This document shows positions 23,329 to 35,133 of a DNA stretch of 60,000 nucleotides, piece after piece. The translations under genes were made by a program, and so were the position numbers. Source of the stretch: Polytrichum commune (Eukaryota > Streptophyta > Polytrichopsida > Polytrichales > Polytrichaceae). Location: NCBI GenBank assembly GCA_950295325.1, contig OX485805.1:18961501-19021500 (forward strand). Direction: 5' to 3'. The number at the start of each line of letters is the position of its first letter. Within the stretch, counting starts at the first letter, position 1. The notes under the pieces were generated by a model. It made no database searches. It saw only the letters and a program-made list of their open reading frames with translations, and was not told the DNA's origin.

Positions 23329-24278
23329 CACTACACTGTTTATGGTATCTAGTTTCACATGCATAATAGTGTCACTTACCTATTTGGAGGCGAATGTTAG
23401 GTTACACTGATGATTAACAACTTCATCATAAGTGTTGTCTCATGACACTTGGCATTCAAAGTGCACTTACTAATATCTTGGCATGAGTATGTTTAATAAT
23501 GTTACAAGGTGGATGTCTATGCTCCACAATGATCTACAAGTCGACTAAAGTGTGTACAAATGTACAAATGTAAACTTGCCATTAGTATGCTCAAGAATAT
23601 CTTCCCCTTGCATGCTAAAATGTAAACATTTGAAACTTGCCATTAGTACACTCAAAATACTCTTCCCCTTGCAATAAAACGCAAGACTGTCATCTAAAGT
23701 ATCCCAATGTGCAACTCTATATGTCATAATGTAGATATTTTTTCACCTGAAGAATTTACTTATGTTGATGAATGGAATCATATTAGCAATTAATAAGTGT
23801 GGCACTCTGAGACCTCTTGGCATCTAGTTTAGGCCCTTTGCAAATAGTGTACATGACACTATTTGCCATAAATAGTGTAATGGTGTCCAAAGAATCAATA
23901 TCAAAATCATTATACCAAATTATTGTATATTGATGCTTCAAGCTACACTAAATATGATATTTAGTGTTTGATACACTAAATACGAATGCATACACTAAAT
24001 ATCACTAACCCTATGAAAGTAAGTAACATCAAATGTAAACTCAAACACTAAATATCAACTATGGTAATATGTGGAAGTTACAGGCACAAATTTAGTGTAA
24101 GTAAGGATATGAAAAAAAATTAACAATGATAAAAGGAGAAGGGAGGTAGCGGTAGGGAAGGTGGCGGCGCATTTATGTTTAAACCTAATTATCAAAGAAT
24201 TGAAAATTAGTGTTGAGCAAGATAGGGTGGTAACAACACTAAATATAATCAAACACTAAATATCATATTTAGTGTAGT
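23329..24278. mobile_element. Family A TIR element, long copy
   Basis: Begins CACTACACTG and ends TATTTAGTGTAGT. The first 350 bp follow the element at 579-946 closely (ATAGTGTCACTTACC, then TAGGTTACACT, CTCATGACACTTGGC, TAGTATGCTCAAGAATATCTTC). About 580 bp of extra interior includes a 10-bp palindrome, GCAAATAGTG/CACTATTTGC (about 23838-23864), and several internal copies of ACACTAAATA. No transposase frame. Confidence 0.65.
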
Positions 24279-26054
24279 TATCACAAGATGTAAGGTTCTT
24301 CGTGCACCTAAGTCACTTACTTGGGTCAATACCATCCCAATATATGCTAATATTTAGCACTAGTACACTAATATTAGTGCTAAATTTTATTACATATGAA
24401 GTTATGGTATTTATATTTCAAGGATGTCAGAAATATAATTATTCTCAATTACATGTACCAAAATATTATCAAATATTCATAAAATTCTCATTATAGATAC
24501 CATATGTATTGGTCTAATAATGCTTCACACCTGAAATTGTGTATAGCAAGAAGTTATGTACGAGGGTCACTATACACTATTGCTGGGGGGGGCCGGGGAT
24601 TCGTGCCACTCATGTATTTTCATTTGGTGAGAGTTCATTCATCTTTGCGGATGAGATGAATCACTTAAGATACTACCTTACGTCATCGGCTCCTTGTCTC
24701 AAGGGTTTCAAAAATACCAAGTTTTTGTAGTTCTAAATTATCCTACTCTAATTCAATACTTAAGGCAATAATACAAGGGGGGTTAGACATAAAAAAAAAA
24801 TGCCTCATATAGATGCAAGTGAATGCATCATGCGTTGCCAACCTATCATTACTAGTCCGGTTATTTTTAAGAAATTGATATGGGCGGACGTTAAATACCC
24901 CCTCATGAACTTTCGGGGGTGTTAGATTTGGGCCGGGGCAACCTTCTAAGGAAATTTTTGAACCCGACCAAAAATTGTTGCCCATCCCGCCCTACTTTTT
25001 AAAATAGAAAAATAAATAAATAAATTGCCCTTGCATTCTTGAAGGCCACTTGACTACAAATCCCATATTGAGTGCATTTCACCTTCAAGGTCTAAAATCC
25101 AATATATATGTGCACTTCCAATTAGTAAATAAGCAATTGATTGGGATTTCATTTCGGAAGTGAAACCATCAATGAAGCACATAATTAACTTGGAGGTCAA
25201 AAACATTACAAAATCCTCATTAACATTGAAGTTATAATTTTGTGACTTACCATTTAAAATTATCTTTGTCATTATAATGATGGATTAGTATAAGTATTCA
25301 TGAAATAACCCAAATGAAACAATGAAGATAGAATATAAAATATACAACAATAATTATTATATAAAAAATTTATTTTTTAGGTAATATAATGAGGTATAAA
25401 TAAATGATATGTTATTTGGAATTAGACTTGTGGGACAACATTATGGATGGGGTATACTCAGAAAATCATAAGTTTTTTACTATAGCCTATTTGAATTATT
25501 GTAATATTTTATCCTCGTCACATATTGTATTATCTTTAAAATCACATGGTGTATATTAATTATTTTAAAACTAATTTTCATAATAATAATAATTATTATT
25601 ATTATTGAATTTATTTTTTGAGTTCACCAATTTACCATAAGGTGATATATATTTTTGACATATTACAAATGTTTGAGCAATCACATCCGTACATAATAAG
25701 TGAATTATGAACCAAAAAATGTCTATGACAACACATCACAATTCTATGTTGCAACGTTGATATCTTGCGATATTTATCAAAATGATCATGTGGAATTCAA
25801 AGCCACATCATGGCCTTGGAAACAACTCATGGGAGGTTAGAAAATAGGCTTAGAGCATCCAAGGCCACATCATTGCCCCTTGTGAACTAATTGTATTTAC
25901 AAAATAGCTAGTAGTTCTCAATAGATATGAGGGAGGAAATAGGTCTTACATGCCAACTCGGATGCCAACTTACATGCTTCTTGATGGACTCATCCGATTT
26001 TTGTTACCGGATGACTTTGCTCGAGTGCCACGAATCCGTGGCCCGACATCCCAA
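24279..26054. other. AT-rich spacer, no gene seen
   Basis: Holds a G-tract (about 24585-24592) and an AAT/ATT microsatellite (about 25583-25606). No recognisable coding segment. Confidence 0.4.
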
Positions 26055-26203
26055 TGCACTACGCTAAATGTCATAATGTAAATATGTTTTTGCATTAAAA
26101 AGTTCTAACATTGACAAATTATCTTATTATTATTGGCAATTAGTGGACTTAACCCTTTGAGATCTTTAGGCATTTAGTTTGGGTCCTTCGCAAATAGTGT
26201 ATA
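26055..26203. mobile_element. Family A interior fragment
   Basis: 'tgtcataatgta', 'ggcaattag', 'gagatctttaggcatttagtttgggtcctt' and 'cgcaaatagtgta' follow the order of 23715-23860. The similarity stops exactly where the next TIR element begins, so the fragment was probably split by that insertion. Confidence 0.55.
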
Positions 26204-26810
26204 GGTGCAAGCACGGTAAAGTGGACAACTCGTGATCCTTGCCTGGTGTTCAGTGAAAGTGATTCAAAAGTATACATTAACTTTGTATTTTGTGAAGAAA
26301 AAAATCATTAGACAATTTTTAAAACGTATTGATCTACAAAGCCAAGTAAATTATGATGAAAAAAATAATCCAAGGAAAGTCTACATATTTTAGAAGACGG
26401 TACAAGTGGTGTGCAAGTAGGTGATATTGAACAAATGGTTGTCTAAAATTTGTTTAAAGCACGATAAAATTACATTAAATTGATGGTTTTCCACAAAGTT
26501 TTGTGATGATGTCCTCAAGTAGATAACGAATTCAAGGAACATGAAAGAAAACTCCAACTTCAAAATAGTTAAGGTCATGAAATCTATGTCCAAAACAAGA
26601 CTCAATCATTTGCTTTTGAGTTTAATGATAAGTATTGAAGATCTCAACTTTATTTTCTACATTTAAATATTCAACACAACAACAAAGGTCATCATGAAAA
26701 GAAATCCAATTTAAACAACGCGTTGCTACTACTTTTAGGCCTTTGACCAAAAAAGTTATGGTTTTAGTCTACCAGAGCATTTTTTTCGTCCACTTTACCA
26801 TGTTTGCACC
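26204..26810. mobile_element. 607-bp element with 23-bp terminal inverted repeats
   Basis: The left end GGTGCAAGCACGGTAAAGTG and the right end, reverse-complemented GGTGCAAACATGGTAAAGTG, continue alike through GAC. They differ at two positions over 23 bp. The interior encodes nothing recognisable. It is a non-autonomous DNA transposon inserted into a family A relic. The target-site duplication is not obvious. Confidence 0.78.
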
Positions 26811-27755
26811 CAACACAACAACTGTGACAATTTCAAATGTTTGTATTCCGTGTTGAGCGCCAACCATCATGTTTGTGTAGTTTTGTGACCTAGTGTACAT
26901 CATGTTGGCGGTTAGAATCGTCCAAAACTCATGTATAAATCCAAATATACTTAAATCCTAGTTTTTAGTCATGGAGGGGAATTTTTAGAAGGATGGATGG
27001 GGATGCAAATAAGATGATTTTCGCTCAAAATGTTTTGTGATATTAAGAGATGCCAACATGTGTATCAACTTTTAGTCAATATTATAGAATACGAAACAAG
27101 CTACATTTCTTCAAAATAAAGAATAAGCATAAATTTGGTATGCAACAATTGAATTACTTACTTTTGAAACCCAAAAAATTTGATTACACATTGGAGTTCA
27201 CCGACTTATTTAAAGACATGATTAATGAGCATATATATAACACATAACTTTCTTCATGATTTCTTGTGTAATGTTTACTCCATATATTGTACTCAATTTG
27301 ATTTTTGCAATTTTATGCTCCAACTACAATTTCTTCACATGTCAAACATCACATATGTGATTGTGGAGATATGAACAACACTTCAATTGCATCATTAGAC
27401 ACAAGACTTTTACCTGGCTTATTGCCTAGCGAAGCGAACTTTGTGGGTTTTTTCCTTCCGTTTAGAGCATTCTTTATACATCCACCTTGAAGTTGTGGTG
27501 AATTACTTGCTTATCTAGCTTTCCCCTATAAACAAATGCATTAGCATCATTCGGTTGCACGACTAATAAACCTCAACACAAACTAGTTGTCTACTATGAC
27601 AAAAGTTCTCATGTGTAGAATGTGTAAATAATACAAAAGGGCATGTATTGAGATTTTGGATTAGGAAATATGCATGTGGGATGCATATTTTCACATCCCA
27701 TAATACAAAAGCGAGAACAATAGCAATTTGACTTGCAAAGGCGCATGTTAGTTTC
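26811..27755. other. Spacer, no gene seen
   Basis: AT-rich, only short open frames. It may contain the former 3' flank of the ferric-reductase fragment. Confidence 0.4.
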
Positions 27756-28175
27756 CTATAGAGAGAAACTAACTGAATGATAATTAAAGATTTCGGCTTT
27801 CAAAGTGGTTTGCAAACCTGACCGCCTTTGACATTCATTCGCCACAACATGTTGAAGGCCCTCCGGGCCAGAAACTAGAACACCGACATCTTCGTGTCCA
27901 AAATCTTTTACAACTTGATCAAACTCCCTTGAAAAATCGGGGCGCGAAAACATGTAATCCTCGGCCATATCATACAAAATTGGATGAGCCCACTCCATGT
28001 CATCAACACTAGAAAACTCATTTTCATATGAGCCCACAACCTGCGCCGCATGTGCATGATTTTCCATCACTTTCCTCTCCTTGCTTTTGGAATGGGCGGT
28101 CCAACACAAAAGCACGGCGCTCCCGGCCTCCACGATGCCCACAAACATGCTCACGAACAAGAGAATAGATTATAA
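27756..28175 (-). pseudogene. Truncated last exon of a FRO-like ferric reductase
   Basis: The minus-strand frame (134 codons from 28160, stop TAG at 27756) has a hydrophobic helix (about SILLFVSMFVGIVEAGSAVL), then FSRPDF, DVGVLVSGPEGLQHVV and a terminal EIFNYHSVSFSL. In plant ferric-chelate reductases the NAD-binding half ends with a similar VGVLVCGP block and an aromatic SxSF tail. The haem and FAD parts, some 500 residues, are absent. Upstream, a stop (TAA at about 28178) coincides with the start of family B repeat sequence, so the gene looks cut by that element or captured next to it. Confidence 0.68.
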
Positions 28176-28480
28176 TAAATCAAGGGTTTCAAAATTTTAA
28201 AGTGTCATGGTCTCATGATTCTTTATTAGATCCAACTCCTTGAGATGAACTTGATGCAAAATCTAGTAAAAGCATATAATTTTATCCATTGTGTGCCATG
28301 TAGGACTCCATGTATGTTTTTCATCCACGCAAACTCCCTTGGTCCCTTATTAAGGCCCTCAAGCTCTAACTTACAGTGTGAAGTGAAGTGGACGGTCTTA
28401 GCATTTTCCACCAATGAGAGATTTTAGCTCTCGATAGTCACGGCCCACGGACCCTCAAGCTCTAGTATAAAAGTGGCCCT
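28165..28480 (-). mobile_element. Family B TIR element, half copy
   Basis: Runs in the orientation of 36192-36663. 'ataataaatcaa' is followed by 'gtgtcatggtctc', 'tgccatgtaggactccatgta', 'ccctcaagc', 'gtgtgaagtgaagt' and the terminal AAGTGGCCCT. The other half is missing and is replaced by the ferric-reductase fragment. The element ends only 167 bp before the next gene's start codon. Confidence 0.68.
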
Positions 28481-28646
28481 GAGCAGCCATAGGGCCCAAT
28501 AGTCTCAAAACCTCCAGACCAGTAGGAGACAAACTAGAAACCCAACAAGGGTTTAAGAGAATTAGGGTTTCAGGATTCTGGGAAGAGAATGGATTGCTCT
28601 GCCCTTAGGAGTCCTTTGACTTGGTGATAATTTACAGGTCGGAGCT

Positions 28647-31600
28647 ATGCTTGCGTTCAGGAGAGCAGCCACGAACCTTCTACAGGTAAACAATTGTTCA
28701 AAGTCAAATTGAGTTGGCGATTGAGTTCAACCCTTTTGGGAGAGCTTAGGTTAGGGCGAAGAGAGGGAGGTTGTGGGCCGATTGCATAGGTATTTGTATC
28801 GAGGGATTCTTAGTGAATGGAAAGTATGAAGGCAATGTGCAATGTTTTCTCAGCCCATTGTTGAAGGTGAGGAAGAAGGAGAAGAGGAGGTAATTGTCCA
28901 TTAACATGTCAGCTTTGGCAATTACGTTTAACTTTTTTTTGGAGAGCTTCAGGTGAGGGTGAAGAGGAGACTGGGGGTGATTGCATAGATATTTGTATTG
29001 AAGGATTCCTAATGACCGGAAAACAGCAGTGCTATGTGCAATGCTTTCTTAGCCCATTGTAGAAGGTGAGGAGGAGGAAGAAGAAGAAGGGGTAGGTGTC
29101 CATCAACAGGTTAGCGTTGGCAATTAAGTTCATTCTTTTTCGGAGAGGTTAGGCGAGGGTGAAGAGAGGGAGGATGTGGGGTGATTGCATAGGCATTTGT
29201 AAAGAGGGATTCCTACTGAGAGGAAAGTAGCAATGCTATGTGCAATTTTTCCTTACCCACTGTTGAAGTTGAGGAAGAAGAATATGAAGAGCTAATCGTC
29301 CATCAACACGTCAGAGTTCGCAATTAAGTTCAACTCTTTTTGGAGAGCTTAACGTGAAGGTGAAGAAAGAGAGGGGGGAATTTGGGGTGATTGCACAGGT
29401 ATTTGTATTGAGGGATTCCTAATGAGCAGAAAGTAGCAATGCTATGTGCAATGTTTTCTTAGCTCATTGGTGAACGTGAGGTTGAAGAATTCACAATTTT
29501 CATAGTGAAGTTTCCAACCTGCAAGGGATTGCTCACGGTAGAGAAGTGCTTTCTTAAACAGTTGAGAAATGGAGGAGCGAGGATGATGACAAGGGCGGTC
29601 GGCCCGGACGAATGGTGGGCTGTTGATGGGGAAATTCTGCGCATTCGGCCACAAGCAGGTGGTGGGTACAAGCGTGTGAATATGGAGGAGCCTGATCCAA
29701 GACCTAAGCCCGTCACTGTGAAGAAGCGCCTGTCCGATCGTATCCAGCGCTTGGAACAAATTCGAATTCGAGATAATGTAAACCCTATTCACACTTGAAT
29801 ATGATGACTGTCCTTGAGATTAAGTCATGCAACTTGTTGTTGAGCTTTTAGAAGGATAGATATGTGACTTGGGCCACAGATGTTTTCTAACTGCAAAACA
29901 CTTGAAAAACCCAGCAACTGAACCCAAATGTTTGGATGCCCATGTATATAAATAGATAGATACTGTAATTGCTGCACCCTTACATCTTGCGAAACTTGTT
30001 GTTGGCTCTGTCTCTTATCATGGGTTAGAGGCATTCTGGAGACTGCCTTTGGTGGTAATAGGGCCCGGGTAATGCATGTCAGAACTCAATGGATAAGGTT
30101 TGGTGAAGCTCACTGAAAGGTCAGCAGAATTTCCAATTTAATATGAAAAGAGCTAGTAATTAAAAATAATTATTTTTTAAATGTCATTTTAGGACAGAGC
30201 CTCTCGTGGCAAAGCCACATTCCCTTGTTGAGCTTTCAGAAGATATATGTGACTTGGGGCGCAGATGTTTTCTAACTGCAGAATACCTGAAAATCCTAGC
30301 AACAGAAACCAAAGTGTTTGGATGCTGACATACATGTAATCTTTGCTTGTGCAAGATGCGATGTTTTATGCCACGGGGTTGTCCCTGTGAGTTCCTTCGA
30401 CAGGAAAACTTCTGTGATAGTTTTTGGTTATCCTATGCCCTCTTCATCATTTTTTTTACCAAACTCAGGACTAATAAATTTCTACTCTCTGGTGGGTTCT
30501 TGAAGACCCAAGAGTTGTATTGGGACGCATATATGAAGCGGTTCAATGATACGAGAGAGGAGTGGGAGGAGCTGTACTGGGATGGAATCCCAAAGGAGCC
30601 ATTGATTGAAGCTGGGAAGAGGCCTGTAGATCACTATCTAGTGTTGGGTCTTCGAAAGTACTTCACGACACCTTTCTATGTTTTCCTTGAGGGATGCATT
30701 TGTTTTTCTCCTATCCATGAAGGACGTCATCATTGTGGGCGTTGGTTGACCATGTGGAAATCATCAAGTGTAAAAGAGTTTTTCCTTTTAACTGAATATG
30801 ACTTTTGGGCAGGAGGAGTTGTTCTGTGTTCGGTAAGTTTTTGGTGCATGCTTGGAGGTAGTGTGGAGGTTTGGACATAGAACATTCTATTTTGGTTCAT
30901 TGAGGGTCAAATTATTTTGGGTATGCCAAGAGGTTCTAAAATGAGTTTGGCCCTCAATGAACTGAATCAGGTTGCTCTTCATTCACATTCAAACACTACC
31001 TCTGAGCATGCATCACAAGTAGAAAGAAATAAATGATTTTGTATGCAAAATAACCAATGGGAAATTATACAGGACTCTTGACAAAGAGTCTCCTTGAATT
31101 AAAGGGCTTTGAATGATCTGCAGCATGAATAGACGAAGTTACAGCTACTAGGTGTGTGTGAACCTAGTCCTCCATACACTTGTTTTGCTTTCACTTGAGC
31201 TTTCAATTCAGTACCAATTCAGTACTGAAAATCACTCGTGTTTTATTTGCAGGAGGCATCAACCCTATTCTCCCCTTGAGCTGAAGGTAAGCAGTTACAT
31301 GTTTTTTAATGACATAAATTCTTCATGATTGAGAACCAAATCCTGGTTTAAGGTTCACACTGGGTACCATCCTTGTCTCAGTTCATTTTTATTTTATTTT
31401 GCTGAAGTTGTTCAGAAGATTTCAGGTGTTTCTGTCTTGAAAGTGACTCCTTTTAATGTTTGGTCACGCAGGCTGCATTCCGAGATAAGGCGATGATGTT
31501 TCACCCTGAGAACAATAGAGAGAAAGACCCGAAAAAGAGAGGTTATTTTCTCATACATTTATTGCCTCCTTTTTGTGTTTTCATGCATAACCTACTAATA

Positions 31601-31895
31601 TTCTGGTCATGCTACTGTCTTGAGCAATTTGTATTGATCCAATCCAGTTGGCAATTTCTCAGCTAAGCCATTTCCACACAAGGTTTCTTTCTTTTTAACA
31701 TTTTTGTGTTTCTATTTGGTTTGTTTGTATCTTCCCTCAATATATTTCTCAGAGCCTCAATTTTTGACTCACCTAGATACTACATCCTTTCAGACTTATG
31801 TTATTTTTTGTTTGAATTGCGCAGCTGCCAATATGGCAAAGTTTAGACAGGTTTGGGAGTCTTACAAGAACTTGCAAAACAAGAGAAGTTGGTGA
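28647..31895 (+). CDS. J-domain-like protein, probably mitochondrial
   Basis: Six exons: 28647-28685, about 29511-29777, 30506-30657, 31253-31286, 31472-31541, 31825-31895. The product is about 210 aa. The N terminus MLAFRRAATNLLQ looks like a mitochondrial targeting helix (basic, no acidic residue). The middle is charged (WWAVDGEILRIRP; LSDRIQRLEQIRIRDN; ELYWDAYMKRFNDTREEWEE). The last 70 residues resemble a J domain: DHYLVLGLRK, QPYSPLELKAAFRDKAMMFHPENN and AKFRQVWESYKNLQNK. The key HPD appears as HPE, so Hsp70 stimulation is doubtful. The exon 2 acceptor is uncertain: 29511 and 29526 both keep the frame. Exons 3-6 fit in phase. I know no precise name for the family. Confidence 0.72.
28711..29500 (+). 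repeat. Four tandem 200-bp units in J-like intron 1
   Basis: Landmarks recur in order at about 198-203 bp spacing: TTCAAC and GGAGAGCTT (28729, 28927, 29130, 29327), then 'gtgattgcatagg', 'atttgta', 'gagggattc', 'gctatgtgcaat' and 'gttgaaggtgaggaagaag'. The last unit runs into the acceptor of exon 2. The array fills almost the whole intron. Confidence 0.88.
29833..30336 (+). repeat. Direct 110-bp duplication in J-like intron 2
   Basis: 29833-29944 recurs at 30223-30336. Shared text includes 'ttgttgagctt', 'atatgtgacttggg', 'cagatgttttctaactgca' and 'gtttggatgc'. The copies are about 390 bp apart with unrelated DNA between them. Confidence 0.85.
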
Positions 31896-32845
31896 GAAAT
31901 GGCGTGCCCTCGCCTGTTTTATTGACCAACAGCTTGACCTGATATCCATTGTGGCAATGAACTCTAAATTACCCAACTATAAATTTATGTGAAATGGGAA
32001 CTACATGCAGTTAGTTCCAGTCACAAAATATAGTCACGTGTGGATTATAAGAACAGATGCCTTCAGTATTCAAGAATTAGATAGCAAGAAGTGAAGTGGC
32101 AATACTATTCAAACTTTTGTACAAAATTAATCTCCAAGAAGTGTCCAACCTTTTACTTGCGAATTCTGGTCATTTGAATTCTGTTGATCTCTATGATTTC
32201 TCTGGCTGAGAGGGAAACGCAACTTCCTGGGTAAATGTTTTGTGCGGATCTCGGTCTTCTCATATGGTGATGAATTTCAGCTTGCAACACATTGCAAGGG
32301 TACTATAGCTGGAAGTTTTTTTCTTCTTCTGCATCACAAGAACAGCAATTACTGGGAACGATTGCATTGTCAGTTTGTTTTACCATGAAGCAGTCTGTAT
32401 TGAAGAATGCAAGTTGCCAGGGGTTTAATGTTGACTCTTGGATTAATGATGGAAAGAGCCGATTGAAATATGGTAGATAGAGCATTACCTATGTGATTTC
32501 TTGTTTAGGGAGATCTCAAAATGTTACACCATTGAAAAACACTTATCAGAAGGAGTGACGGATTTCACATAGGTCTCTGTAATAAAACTTTTTAACAGAC
32601 AAAGATAGTACAGGTTTGTGAGAGTGCATTCCCTATGTGGACATAAAGACCTTCAAGGGTTAAACCAAGAGCCACAGCTAAGTAAGTAGGGGTCCAAAAA
32701 AACCATCAAAAAAACCTCATTCCCAAGCGATTTGAACATTGTCCCAGTGGTGAGACTCATTCCTCCACATTCCTTGCCAGGGGCCTGGGGCGAAACAATC
32801 CATACACTGGTTCCTTGTTAGCAGGGCTGCAGTCATCCAACAAGG
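31896..32845. other. J-like 3' region and spacer, no gene seen
   Basis: Two opposite open frames overlap at 32292-32485 with no domain. Nothing else is recognised. Confidence 0.4.
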
Positions 32846-33187
32846 CACTACACTAAACATGTTGTTTAGTGTCACCAATTGTAATTGTCTTGCCCAATAC
32901 TAATTGTAAACTGTGGTCACCAACACTAAATGTTAACCCAACATTATTTGTCATTCCTTGTAAATTTTGTGGATTATTATAGATTTACAGGGTTGCAAAT
33001 ACCTGTCACTTACAAAGTGATGTTTCATCCATAACCAATCATCCATGACAATATTCCATCCCAAGCTAGGGTTTTGGCCAATGGATGAACTCATCCATCA
33101 TCCATGGCAATATTTGTCCACCTATCAATAAGAAGTGTCATCCAAAAACCTAACATAGTGACATTAAATATCATATTTAGAGTAGTG
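32846..33187. mobile_element. Family A TIR element, short copy
   Basis: Begins CACTACACTAAACATGTTGT and continues TTAGTGTCAC; ends TATCATATTTAGAGTAGTG. Inner landmarks 'agaagtgtcat' and 'aaaa..taacatagtgacattaaat' match 877-925. It is 342 bp and non-coding. Confidence 0.68.
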
Positions 33188-33255
33188 TATGGGTTGGTTC
33201 GCCTTGGTCAGGGCTAGACACACACCTCTTTGAGTTGGGCCCCCGCTACTGTTAC

Positions 33256-33560
33256 TAAGGTAAAGGGGAGTAAAAACATGGACCCCCATAGGTTTGTGGT
33301 TTATTCATCTCAAGTGGGTCCTTGTATATTTGTTTGGAGTTTTTAATGCTAATTTTGGGATCAAATTATCCAAAAAAAAGAAATGTACATGCAATAATAT
33401 GCTTGTGTATATTTTCATTTCAAGTAATAGTGGAGTGGCCCAACTCAAAGGTGGGCGTCTAGCCTTGGCTCACATTCCGGATAGGTGCCCAAGAGTAGAT
33501 TCAACATATAGTTTGCTTTGAGTGTGTATTCCAAGCCCTTGACATGGGAGTGTTGTGTGT
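33256..33560 (+). repeat. Dispersed repeat, family C (copy 2)
   Basis: Partner of 951-1190. 'aaggtaaag', 'taaaaacatg' and the CCCATAGGTTTGTGGTTTAT block lie in the same order, again just right of a family A element. Confidence 0.6.
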
Positions 33561-33907
33561 AACAAGAATAGAACTCCGGTTCAAACACAATTTTAAAAGG
33601 TGAGTTTGACCCTCGCACTCACCTTTCGTAGATTACTTTATTGTTCAAGACTCTTCACCAAAATCAAACACTTGATGGATAGCTTGAAATCGGATACTAA
33701 AGGTTTAGGACATGTTGCCAAACGCATGCTTTTTATTTGTTCTATTCATTAAGGTATGCAAGCCTTTGATGGTCATAATTTTTAAACAATGCATCTATAT
33801 ATGAGTGGTATGTGGTTAGGTGTGGATTTAAGACTAGACATCATTAAGACATATGCTTAAAAGAGATTTGCACTAGGTGCTGAAAATTTGCTAACTATTT
33901 TGGGCTT

Positions 33908-34353
33908 CACTACACTAATTATCCCATTTAGTGTGTGTGGTATTAATTCACGAAATACACACTATTTTGTCAAATCTCAAAATTAACGAGGGTTAGAATT
34001 TTAATTGAGTGATACTAAATTCATGCATACATGCTCATTTACCTGACATTTCAAGAAATTCAATGAGTGCTCTAAGGCGTTTGTAGAGTGCATAATTTGT
34101 TTTGGTGAGCTCGGAGAGATCCCTTCTACTTCTTTTCAGTAATCACCACTCACTCATGAGGCATCTCCTAACACTAAGAAATTCAAAAGAGCTTGCATTG
34201 AGTTTCCAACACTTTGACACACTTTGAACTTCCGAAATCATGTATCTTTTAGTGGCACCGTTTTCATAAAGTAAAGAGATTTAGTATCACCACCGCTAAT
34301 TCTTGACACACACAGTTAGCCCACCTTTATTAAATGGGACAATCAATGTAGTC
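33908..34353. mobile_element. 446-bp TIR element followed by a G-tract
   Basis: The left end CACTACACTAATTATCCCAT and the right end, reverse-complemented GACTACATTGATTGTCCCAT, are imperfect terminal repeats continuing as TTA. They share the CACTACA start with family A. Immediately right, 34364-34410 is a G-rich block with runs of up to twelve G. A relative with its own G-tract is at 2990-3127. Confidence 0.6.
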
Positions 34354-34363
34354 AATATAAGTT

Positions 34364-34410
34364 GGGGGAGGGGGCGGGGGTGGTTGTGGGGGGGGGGGGG
34401 AGGGAGGGGG
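34364..34410 (+). repeat. G-tract cluster, possible G-quadruplex
   Basis: Six or more runs of at least four G within 47 bases. Open frames of 93-94 codons over it on both strands are low-complexity artefacts. Confidence 0.75.
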
Positions 34411-34626
34411 GTTAACAACCATTTCATGAGCTCAAGAATCTTCACTTGGATAATGAAAATATATTTATACAAGCTCCAAAGGCAAAGGACTACAAACACA
34501 ATTTGGAATTGGCAATTGCCTTGCACTGAGTGTGTATGTTGCGACCTAGGTGAAGTGGGTGCAGAGCTGAAAGTGTCCATTTAAGGCCTCCTTGCCTTGT
34601 ATCATTTTGGTAGTAGTACCAGGCTG

Positions 34627-35133
34627 AGGGCCACTTCACACACGAGACCGAGAACCCGTGACCATTACACTTCAAGCACTCTCATTGGTGGAAAAAGTGG
34701 AGTTGGTCCAAGTTCGCTCACACTATGCTTGAGGGACCAACGGAGTATGAGAATGCAAGATGGATGTAAAGTCTACATGAATTCCTACATGGCATCGAAT
34801 GGATCATGTTTCATGGTCACTTGGACTATTTTCAAAACCCATCTCTTGGAAGTAGACGTAACACAAAATCATTGGGAAACCACAACACTCTGAATGCTCA
34901 CAACCATTGATTTATTCTATTTCATCATGTGTGAAGACCCGAATGAATAAAAATTCATTGAAATAACAAGCATTTGGTTGAGGGCCCGGTCACACATGAC
35001 TTCACACTACACTTGAGGGTCCGTGACCACACTACATGATTTTGGAGGTATGTTGGGACGGCCTTTGGACACTTTCTTGTGGGCTCTCACAATCTCATGG
35101 TCATGCCTCTTGGCTCGTGTGTGAGGTGGCCCT
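34627..35133. mobile_element. Family B TIR element, full copy (507 bp)
   Basis: The left end is AGGGCCACTTCACACACGAG. The right end is CTCGTGTGTGAGGTGGCCCT, the inverse with one mismatch. No protein is encoded. Other copies: 36192-36663 (inverted), 15548-15944, 28165-28480 and 54679-54810. The target-site duplication is not evident. The GGGCCAC ends do not assign it to a superfamily by eye. Confidence 0.85.

Noticed and set aside
34296-34584. Two opposite 93-94 codon frames
   Set aside because: They arise from the G-tract (poly-Gly or poly-Pro).
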